Positions 53,749 to 62,343 of a DNA stretch of 64,000 nucleotides are shown here, one piece after another. This DNA is from Bog-473 sp963824195 (GTDB lineage: Bacteria; Actinomycetota; Acidimicrobiia; Acidimicrobiales; RAAP-2). The position numbers were made by a program, and so were the translations under genes. How positions within the stretch are numbered: position 1 is the stretch's first letter; every line of letters begins with the position of its first letter. The notes beneath the pieces were generated by a model. The model was not told the DNA's origin, searched no databases, and was given only the letters and a program-made list of their open reading frames with translations. The DNA lies in NCBI GenBank assembly GCA_963824195.1, contig CAWGOJ010000025.1, forward strand, positions 1 through 64,000, in the 5' to 3' direction.

Positions 53749-55209
53749 TCAGCCCTCGGGCGGTGTGTCGGCGGCGGCTGCGGCAGGTGCCGCCTCCTCC
53801 GTGACCTCGGCCACCGGCTCGGCGGCCTCGGGAGCGGCGGCCTCACCGGCCTCGGCAACCTCGCCCTCGGCCGGCTTCTCACCCTCGGGCACGACCACAG
53901 GCGTCCCGATCTCCTCGGCGAAGTCGGCCCAGGCCGCCTGCGCCTCCGTCTCGGGGGTGAACTCGCCTTCGGCGTAGTCGAAGCCGATGTAGTTCCCCTC
54001 CTCGTCGTAGGCGTGCTCGCCGAAGGCCTCGCGGTACTCCTCGGAGACCTCACCCCCCTCGGCCGCCTGCTTGATCGACAGGCTGATGCGGCGGCGCTGC
54101 AGGTCGATGTCGATGATCTTGACCCACAGCTCCTCGCCGGGGGTCACGACCTGCTCGGGGAGGTCCACGTGGTGCACCGCCATCTCCGAGATGTGCACCA
54201 GGCCCTCGATGCCGTCGCCCACCTGCACGAAGGCGCCGAAGGGCACCAGCTTGGTGATGCGGCCGTAGACGAGCTGGCCGACGGCGTGGCTGTCGGCGAA
54301 CTCCTGCCACGGGTCGGACTGGGTGGCCTTCAGCGAGAGGCTGATGCGCTCCTTGTCGAGATCCACGTCGAGCACCTCGACCTCGATCTCGTCGCCCACC
54401 GAGACGACCGACGACGGGTGGTCGACGTGCTTCCAGCTGAGCTCGGAGACGTGGACGAGGCCGTCCATGCCGCCGAGGTCCACGAAGGCCCCGAAGTTGA
54501 CCACCGAGGAGACGACACCCTTGCGGCGCTCTCCCGGCTTGAGGTTCGCCAGGAAGTCGCCCCGCTGCTCCTTCTGGGCCTCCTCCAGCCAGGCCCGCCG
54601 CGAGAGGACGACGTTGTTCCGGTTGCGGTCGAGCTCGATGATCTTGGCCTCGATGACCTTGCCCACGTACGGCTGCAGCTCGCGTACACGGCGCAGCTCG
54701 ACGAGCGATGCCGGCAGGAAGCCACGCAGCCCGATGTCGACGATGAGCCCGCCCTTCACGACCTCGATGACCGGGCCGGAGACCATCTCGCCGTTGTTCT
54801 TCTTCTCCTCGATCGTCGTCCAGGCCCGCTCGTACTGCGCCCGCTTCTTGGACAGGACGAGCCGCCCCTCCTTGTCCTCCTTCTGGAGGACAAGGGCCTC
54901 GACGTGGTCGCCCAGCGAGACGATCTCGGTGGGGTCCACGTCGTTGCGGATGGAGAGCTCCCGGGCGGGGATGACACCCTCGGACTTGAAGCCGATGTCG
55001 AGCAGGACCTCGTCGCGGTCGATCTTGACGACCGTTCCCTCGATCACGTCGCCGTCGTCGAACTCGATGATGGAGTCACCCATCGCCTGCTCGAGATCGG
55101 CGTCCGCCAGGTCGTCGTCGACGATGGTGCGGGGGGTGTAGTTGCCCTCGGCGTCGAAGCTGCCCATCGCTTCGGGAGAGAGGAGGGAGGTACGTGCTGC
55201 GTCAGCCAT
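53749..55209 (-). CDS. rpsA: 30S ribosomal protein S1
   Basis: 486 residues, actinobacterial length. Four S1 RNA-binding domains: about 48-120 (GDVIEGTVVKIDRDEVLLDIG), 135-205 (GPVIEVVKGGLIVDIG), 220-295 (GVVSSVVNFGAFVDLGGMDGLVHVSELSW) and 305-380 (YGRITKLVPFGAFVQVGDGIEGLVHISE), followed by an acidic Ala/Glu-rich tail. ATG 55209 has AAGGAG six bases upstream. It recruits mRNA to the ribosome. In mycobacteria coaE follows; here it is separated by the importer and envelope blocks. Confidence 0.97.
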   Translation of the reverse strand: MADAARTSLLSPEAMGSFDAEGNYTPRTIVDDDLADADLEQAMGDSIIEFDDGDVIEGTVVKIDRDEVLLDIGFKSEGVIPARELSIRNDVDPTEIVSLGDHVEALVLQKEDKEGRLVLSKKRAQYERAWTTIEEKKNNGEMVSGPVIEVVKGGLIVDIGLRGFLPASLVELRRVRELQPYVGKVIEAKIIELDRNRNNVVLSRRAWLEEAQKEQRGDFLANLKPGERRKGVVSSVVNFGAFVDLGGMDGLVHVSELSWKHVDHPSSVVSVGDEIEVEVLDVDLDKERISLSLKATQSDPWQEFADSHAVGQLVYGRITKLVPFGAFVQVGDGIEGLVHISEMAVHHVDLPEQVVTPGEELWVKIIDIDLQRRRISLSIKQAAEGGEVSEEYREAFGEHAYDEEGNYIGFDYAEGEFTPETEAQAAWADFAEEIGTPVVVPEGEKPAEGEVAEAGEAAAPEAAEPVAEVTEEAAPAAAAADTPPEG

Positions 55210-55641
55210 GGTGAAGCTCCTTGCGGCGGCTGCGAGGTGCAGCCGCAGGACCGCGCCGGGGTCGGTTCTCGATGGATACGGGTTGCGCCGCCGCCGGAGC
55301 CGGCGGGCAAGGCTGGCCAGCGTACCAGCAGTTCAGGTGGGCGACGACAGCGCCCGGCCCGGGAACCAGCGTCGGCCGTGCCGAAGTCGCCTCAACCCGA
55401 GCAGCCCGGCTACTCGCACAACCCTGAGACATGCTTCGGACGACGCGCCATTGCGCCTCCAGTCCGGTCCAACTCGATTCCACTCCGTCGGCGGCACCCA
55501 AAGCCCGATTCATCCGAGCGACCAGTCAATTTCTCGGGTCGCCGCGCTGTTTCTCACCGATGCCAGATCCATGTCACTTTCCGGTTAGCTGCCCGTCTCA
55601 TTTGACGGGCTGACTGCCACGAGCGCGCGCTCCTCGGCCGC
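55210..55641 (-). promoter_or_regulatory. Long upstream region of rpsA with a candidate extended -10
   Basis: 432 non-coding bases between polA and rpsA. On the minus strand an extended -10 (TGGTACGCT, 55319-55327) would start a leader of about 100 bases; no good -35 is seen. The polA-proximal part holds the hairpin annotated separately. No other gene or recognised riboswitch is visible. Such a leader could host S1 autoregulation, which is inference. Confidence 0.3.
55591..55610 (-). terminator. Hairpin 31 bases after the polA stop
   Basis: Perfect 7-base stem GCCCGTC/GACGGGC with a 6-base loop, downstream of polA on its strand. No T-run follows. It is the best candidate for a polA terminator and would separate polA from rpsA transcription. 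Confidence 0.4.
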
Positions 55642-58392
55642 TCAGCCCTTGGCGGCGGCCCAGCTCGGTCCCGTCGCTACGGAGATGGTGAGGGGGACCT
55701 TGAGGTCCGCCGCCCCGGTGAGGGCGGACTCGGTGAGGCGGCGTACCTCGTCCTCCTCCCCCGCCGACACCTCGACGATCACCTCGTCGTGGACCTGGAG
55801 CACCAGGCGGCTCGACCGTTTCTGCTCCTCGAGGTCGCGGTCGAGCCGGACCAGGGCCAGCTTGAAGATGTCGGCCGCCAGGCCCTGGATGCCGGCGTTC
55901 ATGGCCTGGCGCTCGGCCGCCTGGCGCAGCCGGAAGTTCGCAGCGTGCAGGTCAGGCAGGGGCCGCACCCGGCCGAACTGGGTTCGGGTCGCGCCGCGGA
56001 TCTTGGCCTCGGTCACCGTCTCATCCATGTACTGCTTCACCCGCGGGAAGGCGCCGAAGTAGCTCTCCATGATGGCGGCCGCCTCCTCCACCGGCACGCC
56101 CAGGCGCTGGCTCAGCCCGTAGGCCTCCATGCCGTAGGCGAGGCCGTAGGAGACCATCTTGGCGAACTCGCGCTGGGTGTGCGTGACGTCGGCGGGGGAG
56201 ATCCCGTAGACCGCGGCGGCCACGGTCCGGTGCACGTCCGACCCGCTCGTGAGCGCGTCGATGAGCCCCGGGTCCTCGGAGAGGTGCGCGATGCAGCGGA
56301 GCTCCACCTGGTCGTAGTCGGCCACCAGGAAGGTGGAGCCGTCTGCCGGTACGAAGGCCCGCCGGAACTGCTTGCCCAGCTCGGTGCGCACCGGGATGTT
56401 GTGCAGGTTGGGGCGGTCTGACGAGATGCGCCCGGTCCGGGCCACCGTCTGGCCGAACGACGCGTGGATCCGGCCGTCAGCCTGCACCTCGGCCAGGAGG
56501 CTCTCCCCGTAGGTCGAGCGCAGCTTCTCCACCTCGCGGTAGGACAGCAGCGCCTCGATGATCGGGTGCTCGCCGCGCAGGCTCTCGAGCGTCTGGGCGT
56601 CGGTCGAGAAGCCGGTCTTGGTCTTCTTGCCCGGGGTCAGCCCGATCTCGTCGTAGAGCACCGTGCGCAGCTGCGGCGTCGAGTTCACGTTGAACTCGTG
56701 GCCAGCCAGCTCCTGCACCTCGGCCTGGAGCGTTGCCGCCGAGGCCTTGAGCGAGTCGGCGATCGCCTGCAACTCGGAACGGTCGACGCCGATACCGGCC
56801 ACCTCCATTTTGGCCAGGACCCGCACGAGGGGCGTCTCGATGTCGTCGTGCAGCATGACCATGTCCTCGGACTCGAGGCGCTGCCGGAACCCGTTCGCCA
56901 TGCCCGCCACGTCGCACGCCTCACCCGCAGCCTCCTGCGCCACGTCGAAGGCCCGGGTGCCCGGCTCGACGATGTCGAGGGTGAGCTGGCCGGTCTGCTC
57001 GCGCAATTGCGCCAGCTCGTACTCGCCGGTCGACGCATCGAGCAGGTACGCCGCCACCCCGGTGTCCATCTCGAGCCCCGTCAGATCGATGCCCAGCGGC
57101 AGCAGCGAACGCATGGCCTCCTTGACGTGGTGGCCGACGACGGGGCGGGCGAGGACCGCGTTCAGCTTCTTGGCCACCGACGCGGCGCCGAGCTGGTCGC
57201 CGGGCACCATGACCGCGAGGCCGGCCTCCTCGCCCTCCGTCGCCACGAGGGCCAGCCCGACGAGGTCGCTGCGGCCCGGAATGCCGTTCCAGCGGGCGGC
57301 CACGGCCAGTGGGCCGCGGCCGAGCTCGTTCAGGTCCTTGGTGACCTCCGACGCGGACGTGGGCAGCAAGACGTCGCGCAGCTCCAAAGCGGGTGCCGCC
57401 GGGAGAGCCTGGGCCCCGGCCGGGGCGGCGGCCGCACCCACAGCGCCCTTCGCCGGGGCAGGGCCCGCGCTGCCCGACGCGGGCTCACCCAGCGCGCCCG
57501 CGTCGAGGAGCTCCTCCAAGCGCTGCCAGACCGTCTTCATTTCGTAGCGGTCGAATGCGGCCTCGGCGGTGGCACGGTCCCACCCGCCCAGCTCCAGGTG
57601 GGCCACGTCGACGCCCAGGGGCACGTCGCGCACGAGCGGGATGATGCGTGCGTTCGAGCGCGCCAGCTCCTCGTTGGCGGCCAGGTTCTCACGCAGCTTG
57701 GGCGTCAGCTCGGGGAGGTGCCCGAAGATCCCGTCGAGGTCGCCGTAGTTCGTGAGCAGCTTGGCGGCGGTCTTCTCCCCCACTCCGGGCACGCCGGGGA
57801 GGTTGTCCGACGGGTCGCCCCGGAGCGAGGCCAGGAGCACGTACTGGGAGGGCGGCACACCGCAGCGCTCGAAGATGCCCGCCTCGTCGTAGAGGGCGTA
57901 GTCGCTCACGCCACGCTTGTTGTAGAGCACCCGGACGTACGGGTCGTCGACGAGCTGGAAACTGTCGCGGTCGCCGGTCACGATGACGACCTCGCAGGCG
58001 CGCGCTGCCGCCTCCGTGGCCAGGGTGGCGATGACGTCGTCCGCCTCGAACCCGGCCGCCTCCACGACGGGGATGGCGAGGGCGTCCATGACCTCGCGGA
58101 TCATGTCGAACTGCGGCGGCAGCAAGTGCGGCGTCTCGGCCCGGCCGGCCTTGTAGTCCGCCAGCATCTCGTCGCGGAAGGTCTCGCCGGGGTGGTCGAA
58201 CGCCACCGCGAGGGCCGACGGGCGCTGCTCCCGGATGAGGTACACCAGCATGGACGTGAACCCGTGCACCGCGTTGGTGACGACGCCCGTCGACGTGGCC
58301 AACGTGTCTGGCAGTGCGAAATAGGCCCGAAAGGCCAGGGACATGCCGTCGAGCAGCAGCAGCGGGCCCGATCGCTCCTGGCGTGTCGCCAT
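55642..58392 (-). CDS. polA: DNA polymerase I
   Basis: 916 residues from ATG 58392. N-terminal 5' nuclease (1-300) with Asp in LLLDGMSLAFRAYFAL, VIVTGDRDSFQLVDD and SLRGDPSDNLPGVPGVGEKTA (helix-hairpin-helix). The middle domain (about 340-520) is a 3'-5' exonuclease fold lacking the usual Asp/Glu metal ligands, as in mycobacterial PolA, so no proofreading is expected. The polymerase domain has TVARTGRISSDRPNLHNIP, VADYDQVELRCIAHLS (motif A), the O-helix REFAKMVSYGLAYG and VHDEVIVEV (motif C). It fills repair gaps and removes primers. It begins 10 bases after the ANTAR regulator stop. Confidence 0.97.
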   Translation of the reverse strand: MATRQERSGPLLLLDGMSLAFRAYFALPDTLATSTGVVTNAVHGFTSMLVYLIREQRPSALAVAFDHPGETFRDEMLADYKAGRAETPHLLPPQFDMIREVMDALAIPVVEAAGFEADDVIATLATEAAARACEVVIVTGDRDSFQLVDDPYVRVLYNKRGVSDYALYDEAGIFERCGVPPSQYVLLASLRGDPSDNLPGVPGVGEKTAAKLLTNYGDLDGIFGHLPELTPKLRENLAANEELARSNARIIPLVRDVPLGVDVAHLELGGWDRATAEAAFDRYEMKTVWQRLEELLDAGALGEPASGSAGPAPAKGAVGAAAAPAGAQALPAAPALELRDVLLPTSASEVTKDLNELGRGPLAVAARWNGIPGRSDLVGLALVATEGEEAGLAVMVPGDQLGAASVAKKLNAVLARPVVGHHVKEAMRSLLPLGIDLTGLEMDTGVAAYLLDASTGEYELAQLREQTGQLTLDIVEPGTRAFDVAQEAAGEACDVAGMANGFRQRLESEDMVMLHDDIETPLVRVLAKMEVAGIGVDRSELQAIADSLKASAATLQAEVQELAGHEFNVNSTPQLRTVLYDEIGLTPGKKTKTGFSTDAQTLESLRGEHPIIEALLSYREVEKLRSTYGESLLAEVQADGRIHASFGQTVARTGRISSDRPNLHNIPVRTELGKQFRRAFVPADGSTFLVADYDQVELRCIAHLSEDPGLIDALTSGSDVHRTVAAAVYGISPADVTHTQREFAKMVSYGLAYGMEAYGLSQRLGVPVEEAAAIMESYFGAFPRVKQYMDETVTEAKIRGATRTQFGRVRPLPDLHAANFRLRQAAERQAMNAGIQGLAADIFKLALVRLDRDLEEQKRSSRLVLQVHDEVIVEVSAGEEDEVRRLTESALTGAADLKVPLTISVATGPSWAAAKG

Positions 58393-58402
58393 TACTCCGA
58401 CA

Positions 58403-59011
58403 CTACGGGGTGAGCGTGCCGTCGACGACCTGCTGTGCCACGTCACGCATGCGCGCCCGGTTCTGCATGGCCGTGCGCTGGATGAAGCTGAACGCCTCCG
58501 TCTCGGGGAGGTCGTCGCGGTCCATCAGGATCTGCTTGGCCTCGTCGACCAGCCGGCGGGTGGCGATCTTGTCCTCGGCTCCGTCGGCGGAGTGCTCGGC
58601 CTCAATGGCCCACTCCTGGCGCGCCTTGGCGAGGACGTCGGCGATCGCCGGTAGCAGCTCCCGGGACTGGAACGGCTTGATCAGGTAGGCGGACACTCCC
58701 GAGTCCCTGGCCTCCTCAATGAGGTCGCGCTGGCTGAAGGCCGTCAGCAGCAGCACGACCACCTGGTGGCGGGACGTGATCTCGCGGGCGGCCCGCAGGC
58801 CGTCCATGCCCGGCATCTTGACGTCGAGGATGGCCAGGTCGGGCTTGTGCTCCTCGACCAGCTTCACCGCCTCGTCCCCGCGGCCCGTCTCGCCCACCAC
58901 CTCGTAGCCGGCCGCCAGCAGGATCTCCTTGAGGTCGAGGCGCACGATCGCCTCGTCCTCGGCGATGACCACGCGGGCCAGTGTCGACGCGCTCCCGCGT
59001 CCGTCCGTCAT
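58403..59011 (-). CDS. pdtaR: Response regulator with ANTAR RNA-binding domain, PdtaR-like
   Basis: 202 residues. Receiver domain (about 12-125) with VVIAEDEAIVRLDLKEILLAAG, phospho-acceptor Asp in LAILDVKMPGMDG, Thr in LLTAFSQRD and Lys in YLIKPFQ. ANTAR domain (about 140-195) with RRLVDEAKQILMDRDDLPETEAFSFIQRTAM. Homologous in layout and neighbourhood to PdtaR (Rv1626) next to polA in mycobacteria, which binds tandem hairpins in mRNA leaders after phosphorylation by PdtaS. No PdtaS gene is in the window. Confidence 0.93.
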   Translation of the reverse strand: MTDGRGSASTLARVVIAEDEAIVRLDLKEILLAAGYEVVGETGRGDEAVKLVEEHKPDLAILDVKMPGMDGLRAAREITSRHQVVVLLLTAFSQRDLIEEARDSGVSAYLIKPFQSRELLPAIADVLAKARQEWAIEAEHSADGAEDKIATRRLVDEAKQILMDRDDLPETEAFSFIQRTAMQNRARMRDVAQQVVDGTLTP

Positions 59012-59044
59012 GCCATCCCCCTGGGTCTCCTCACTGCGTCGTCC

Positions 59045-59338
59045 TCACTGCGTGCCCGAGGCCACGTGGCCCAGGAGCTCGTCCTGCCGTTGCTCCAGGT
59101 CGACCACCGTGCGGAGCAGCGCCTCGCGGGCCCGCACCATGGCGTCGGCGTGGCGCGCCGCCTCGTTGTGCTCGCGGGTGGCGAGCGGCGTCTCCGAGAC
59201 GAGGGAGCGCACCCGGGCCTCGTCGGCCTCCTCCTGGACGACCGCCAACTGCTCGTCGAGCACGGCCAGCTCCTCCCGCGCCCGGACGAGCCGGGCGTGG
59301 ACGTCTCTGATTCGCCGTTCCAGCAGGGCACGATGCAT
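59045..59338 (-). CDS. Small coiled-coil protein of unknown function
   Basis: 97 residues, almost entirely heptad-like helix in two segments (about 1-42 and 55-92) broken by TPLATREHN. No catalytic motif or signal. It lies between menC (6 bases upstream) and the ANTAR regulator (33 bases downstream) on the same strand, so it is probably co-transcribed. A structural or partner-binding role is all that can be suggested. Confidence 0.65.
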   Translation of the reverse strand: MHRALLERRIRDVHARLVRAREELAVLDEQLAVVQEEADEARVRSLVSETPLATREHNEAARHADAMVRAREALLRTVVDLEQRQDELLGHVASGTQ

Positions 59339-59344
59339 GGAGCG

Positions 59345-60502
59345 TCAAGTGTACGTGGCAGGGAACCAACGACGCCGCGCATCGAGCCTCCCCAGGACAG
59401 CGTCGTCGGGCCGGTTCCCGACACCCGGGACGTCCGGCACGTGCACCCACCCGCCCACCACGGCGGGATATCCACAGGGATCGACCGAGAGATACTCCGC
59501 CGGGTCGCCGACGTCGCTGACCAAGCCCGTCGCCTCCTGGCTCAGCCGGGCCGCCAGGGCCAAGTTCGAGGCCCGGCCGAGACCCGCCTCGAAGAAGCCC
59601 CCGACGAAGACGGGGACGCCGGCCGCGGCGCACGCGCCGTGCGCCGCCCAGGTGGCCCGCACACCCCCGAGACGGGCGGGCTTGAGGCAGGCCATGGCGC
59701 ACGACCCGTTGCGGAGCGCGTCACGCACGCGCCGTGACGTGGAGAGCGACTCGTCGAGGCAGATCGGCACGGGGAGAACGCGGGCGAGCTGCGCGTGGGC
59801 AACGAGGTCAGCCGGCGGAAGGGGCTGCTCGATGCAGAGGACGTCGAAGTCGGCCAGGCGGCTCAGGACCGCGACGTCGTCCTCCCCGGCGTGGAAGGAC
59901 CCGTTGGCGTCGACTTGGAGCACGAGGTGCGGGTGATCGCCCCGCACGGCGCGTACCGGCTCGAGCTCCCACCCCGGTTCGATCTTGAGGCGCACCCGCG
60001 CCGCGCCGGCGTGCACCGCGGCAGTGACCTCCTCGCGCAGCGCGCCCACGTCATGGTCGGCCGGTATGCCGACGACGGCGCCCACGGGCATCGTCTCGAA
60101 CCCCGGGCGCGTCCCGAGGGCCCCGGCCATGGACTGGCCCTCGGCGCGCAGCTCGGCGTCCCAGACCGCCATCTCGAAGGTGGCGGCGAGCATCCGGTCG
60201 ACGGCGGAGCTCCCGAAGAGCTGGGGGACCTCCGCCCCGGTGGGGAGGTGCCCTCCCCTCGACCGGGTGGCGCTGTCCAGGCGCGCCACCCCGCGGTCGG
60301 CCGCCGCCTGCTCGACCTCGTTCAGCGCTGGGTCGACCGAGGTGCCCCGGTCGAGGGCGGCGCACTCGCCCCAGCCCTCACCCTCGTCGGCCACCACGCG
60401 CACGAAGAGCAGCGGGCGGGTGCGATGCACGCCGCCGGCGGTACCGATGTCATTGCGGAAGGGGAGGTCGACCCGGACCAGCTCCACGCCGACGAGCCTC
60501 AT
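59345..60502 (-). CDS. menC: o-Succinylbenzoate synthase-like enolase-superfamily enzyme
   Basis: 385 residues. N-terminal capping domain (FRNDIGTAGGVHRTRPLLFVRV, GWGECAALDRG), then a TIM barrel with Lys in RVRLKIEPG (about 172), metal Asp in LQVDANGSF, Glu in CIEQPLPP, Asp in CLDESLSTS and Lys in ACLKPARLGG, and GGFFEAGLGRASNLALA. In menaquinone synthesis MenC dehydrates SHCHC to o-succinylbenzoate; close relatives act as N-succinylamino-acid racemases or dipeptide epimerases, so the substrate needs proof. It heads the menC-polA run and lies next to tRNA-Leu(CAA). Confidence 0.85.
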   Translation of the reverse strand: MRLVGVELVRVDLPFRNDIGTAGGVHRTRPLLFVRVVADEGEGWGECAALDRGTSVDPALNEVEQAAADRGVARLDSATRSRGGHLPTGAEVPQLFGSSAVDRMLAATFEMAVWDAELRAEGQSMAGALGTRPGFETMPVGAVVGIPADHDVGALREEVTAAVHAGAARVRLKIEPGWELEPVRAVRGDHPHLVLQVDANGSFHAGEDDVAVLSRLADFDVLCIEQPLPPADLVAHAQLARVLPVPICLDESLSTSRRVRDALRNGSCAMACLKPARLGGVRATWAAHGACAAAGVPVFVGGFFEAGLGRASNLALAARLSQEATGLVSDVGDPAEYLSVDPCGYPAVVGGWVHVPDVPGVGNRPDDAVLGRLDARRRWFPATYT

Positions 60503-60560
60503 GGTGTCGGGGCTCCCACCCCTTCACCGTAGATCGCAGCTTGTACGATCTGGCGTTCCC

Positions 60561-60643
60561 GCCCGGATGGCGGAATGGCAGACGCGGCGGCCTCAAAAGC
60601 CGCTGTCCGAAAGGGCGTGCGGGTTCGAGTCCCGCTCCGGGCA
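60561..60643 (+). tRNA. tRNA-Leu(CAA)
   Basis: 83 bases: acceptor GCCCGGA/TCCGGGC, D arm, anticodon stem GCGGC/GCCGC with loop CTCAAAA (anticodon CAA, reads UUG), long variable arm and T arm with TTCGAGT. Discriminator A, no encoded CCA. Its 3' end is the likely insertion site of the element to the right. Confidence 0.95.
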
Positions 60644-60730
60644 CGGCGTGTTCCCTGGTCAGAGGTGGTGACTGCGGTCCGAATGGTGCCCCGTGGTCAC
60701 AGTTTGGTCACAAGTCGTCGGGAGACCTAA

Positions 60731-61113
60731 ATGACCTACCGCTACACGGTGTCGCGAAAAAGACGAAACCGATGGGCCGTCATCGAACCTTCGCTCGAAC
60801 CCGGCGAAACCCCAGAGTGGGATGTGCTCGCGAAGGCTCTTGAACTGGGGCGGGAGACAACGAGGGATACCTGGCGTTCACCGACCGGCGACTGTCCTTC
60901 GTCCCGCGCCACGACAGGTCCCCGGCTCGGTGCGCGATGGTCTCCTACCGGAACGTGGTGTCAATCGGCTGCGAGCCCGGACCGATGAAGCGGACAGTCA
61001 CCGCGATCATCACCGTCCTGAATGGCGAGACCTTCCACTTCGTCACGGGCGAGCACTCCGTGGCGATGCTCCAGGGGCTTGTGCGCACCTGGTTCGAGGC
61101 GCAGAACCGCTAG
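60731..61113 (+). CDS. PH-like domain protein, frame broken near 60847
   Basis: About 127 residues if one G is added to the GGGG run near 60847. The ATG has GGGAG upstream. The first part reads MTYRYTVSRKRRNRWAVIE and EWDVLAKALELG. The second part, in the -1 frame, reads NEGYLAFTDRRLSFVPRHD, VSYRNVVSIGC and NGETFHFVTGEHSVAMLQG, which has the strand pattern and final helix of bacterial PH-like domains. The stop codon overlaps the convergent integrase stop by two bases. Function unknown; it may be decayed. Confidence 0.6.
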
Positions 61114-61745
61114 GCCCCCGTCCCGTCGACCATGGCGGCAACGGCTGAGGCGGCCTGCGATCCCGCGTCCTCGAAAAGATGGCCGTAGCGGTCCACCGTG
61201 AAGGAACTCGAGGCGTGACCCAGCCGGCGAGCGATCAGGTGGGCGACGTGGGTGTGACGCAGGTCATGGAACCGGATGCGCGGGAGTCCGCTCTTGGCGA
61301 CCCGCCGGTCGAACGTCTTGGCCACTGACTCCGGGTCCAGCGGGGTCCCGTCCGGCTGAGCGAAGACGAGGTCGTGCTTGTTCGACCATCCGGCACCCAG
61401 GGCCAGCCGATGCTCGGCCTGGCGGCGCTTCTGAGTCCTGAGCACTGCCACCGTGGCCGGGTCGAGGTCGATCCGCCGGCGCCCGTGGTCGGTCTTCGTC
61501 CGCTCGGAGAACATGAGCTCGCCCCGGAGCGCGAGGAGTTGCTGGCGCACTTCGATCCCGCCGAGCTCGAGGTCGACGTCGGACCAGCGGAGTCCGCAGA
61601 CCTCGCCGCGCCTCATGCCAGTCATAGGGGCAACGCGGAAACCAGGGCCCAGGGCCTCCGTGGCCGTGAAGTCGAGGAAGGCCCGGAGTTGCTCGGGGTC
61701 CACCACGATCTTCTCTAATGCAAGACAACATGCAGCACACGGCAT
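61110..61745 (-). pseudogene. Tyrosine recombinase remnant (catalytic domain only, shortened)
   Basis: At most 211 residues. The tyrosine-recombinase catalytic domain is clear: TGMRRGEVCGLRWSDVD (Arg), TKTDHGRRRIDLDP (Lys strand), FHDLRHTHVAHL (His-x-x-Arg), RRLGHASSSF (His) and VDRYGHLF (Tyr nucleophile). The core-binding and arm-binding N-terminal domains are missing, because the coding run ends where the XRE gene begins, and about 9-10 residues are absent between HDLRHTH and LGHAS. Both defects suggest an inactive integrase that once inserted the element at tRNA-Leu(CAA). Confidence 0.75.
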
Positions 61746-61975
61746 CCGGGCTCAGGGAACTCCGCCATGATCGCAGGCTGTCTCTGGAGGCCGTCGGCTA
61801 CCTGGCGGGCGTGGACGCGGCGACAGTCAGCCGGATTGAGCGGGGCGTGGTGGAGCCCGAACGGGAGACCGTGGTCAAGCTGGCGCAGGCGCTCGGGCTA
61901 TCGGTCACCCGGCTTCGCAGCCTGATCGAGCCTCACCATCCGGAGCCGGCGGCACCTGATGGTGGTGCGGAGTGA
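61718..61975 (+). CDS. XRE-family transcriptional regulator
   Basis: 85 residues; ATG 61718 or 61730. Helix-turn-helix of the Cro/CI type: LRELRHDRRLSLEAVGYLAG then VDAATVSRIERGVVEPE and ETVVKLAQALGL. Divergent from the integrase remnant and overlapping its open frame, so it sits where a phage-type repressor or control protein would. The stop overlaps the next GTG (GTGA). Confidence 0.85.
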   Translation: MQDNMQHTASGLRELRHDRRLSLEAVGYLAGVDAATVSRIERGVVEPERETVVKLAQALGLSVTRLRSLIEPHHPEPAAPDGGAE

Positions 61976-62154
61976 TCCCGACACTGCAGGAGCGGCCGAC
62001 TTTGCGGCTCTGGCCTGATGCCGGCCAGGCGCTCGGCCTGTCGCGCTCTTCGACCTATGAGGCCGCGGCCCGCGGCGAGATCCCCACCATCGAGTTCGGG
62101 CGGCGCACTGTCGTCCCAACAGCGGCCCTACGCCGGCTGCTGGAGATGGACTGA
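61972..62154 (+). CDS. Excisionase-like helix-turn-helix protein
   Basis: 60 residues, GTG start overlapping the XRE stop. A MerR-like HTH_17 fold: LRLWPDAGQALGLSRSSTYEAA then GEIPTIEFGRRTVVPTAALRRLLE, where the wing carries the usual Arg. Such proteins act as recombination directionality factors or regulators in integrative elements. Confidence 0.8.
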   Translation: MIPTLQERPTLRLWPDAGQALGLSRSSTYEAAARGEIPTIEFGRRTVVPTAALRRLLEMD

Positions 62155-62163
62155 GCGTGACCC

Positions 62164-62343
62164 ATGACGCCCCCCGAATGGCACGAGCTCGCCAAGGCCC
62201 GGGCCGAGGCGCTTGTCTTCGACCTGACCGCTGTGGCCCTCGACCTGATGGAGCCGACACCCGAGATGCTCGACGCGCTGGCCAGCCTGGCTGCCGCCAT
62301 CGTCTTCGACCTCGGTGTCGCGGATCTGCATGCCGCGGCATGA
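62164..62343 (+). CDS. Small acidic element protein
   Basis: 59 residues, ATG 62164. Helix-rich (EWHELAKARAEALVFDLTAV and PTPEMLDALASLAAAIVF), no recognised family. Its TGA overlaps the ATG of the ATPase gene (ATGA), which supports it as a real coupled gene too short for most gene callers. Confidence 0.55.
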   Translation: MTPPEWHELAKARAEALVFDLTAVALDLMEPTPEMLDALASLAAAIVFDLGVADLHAAA

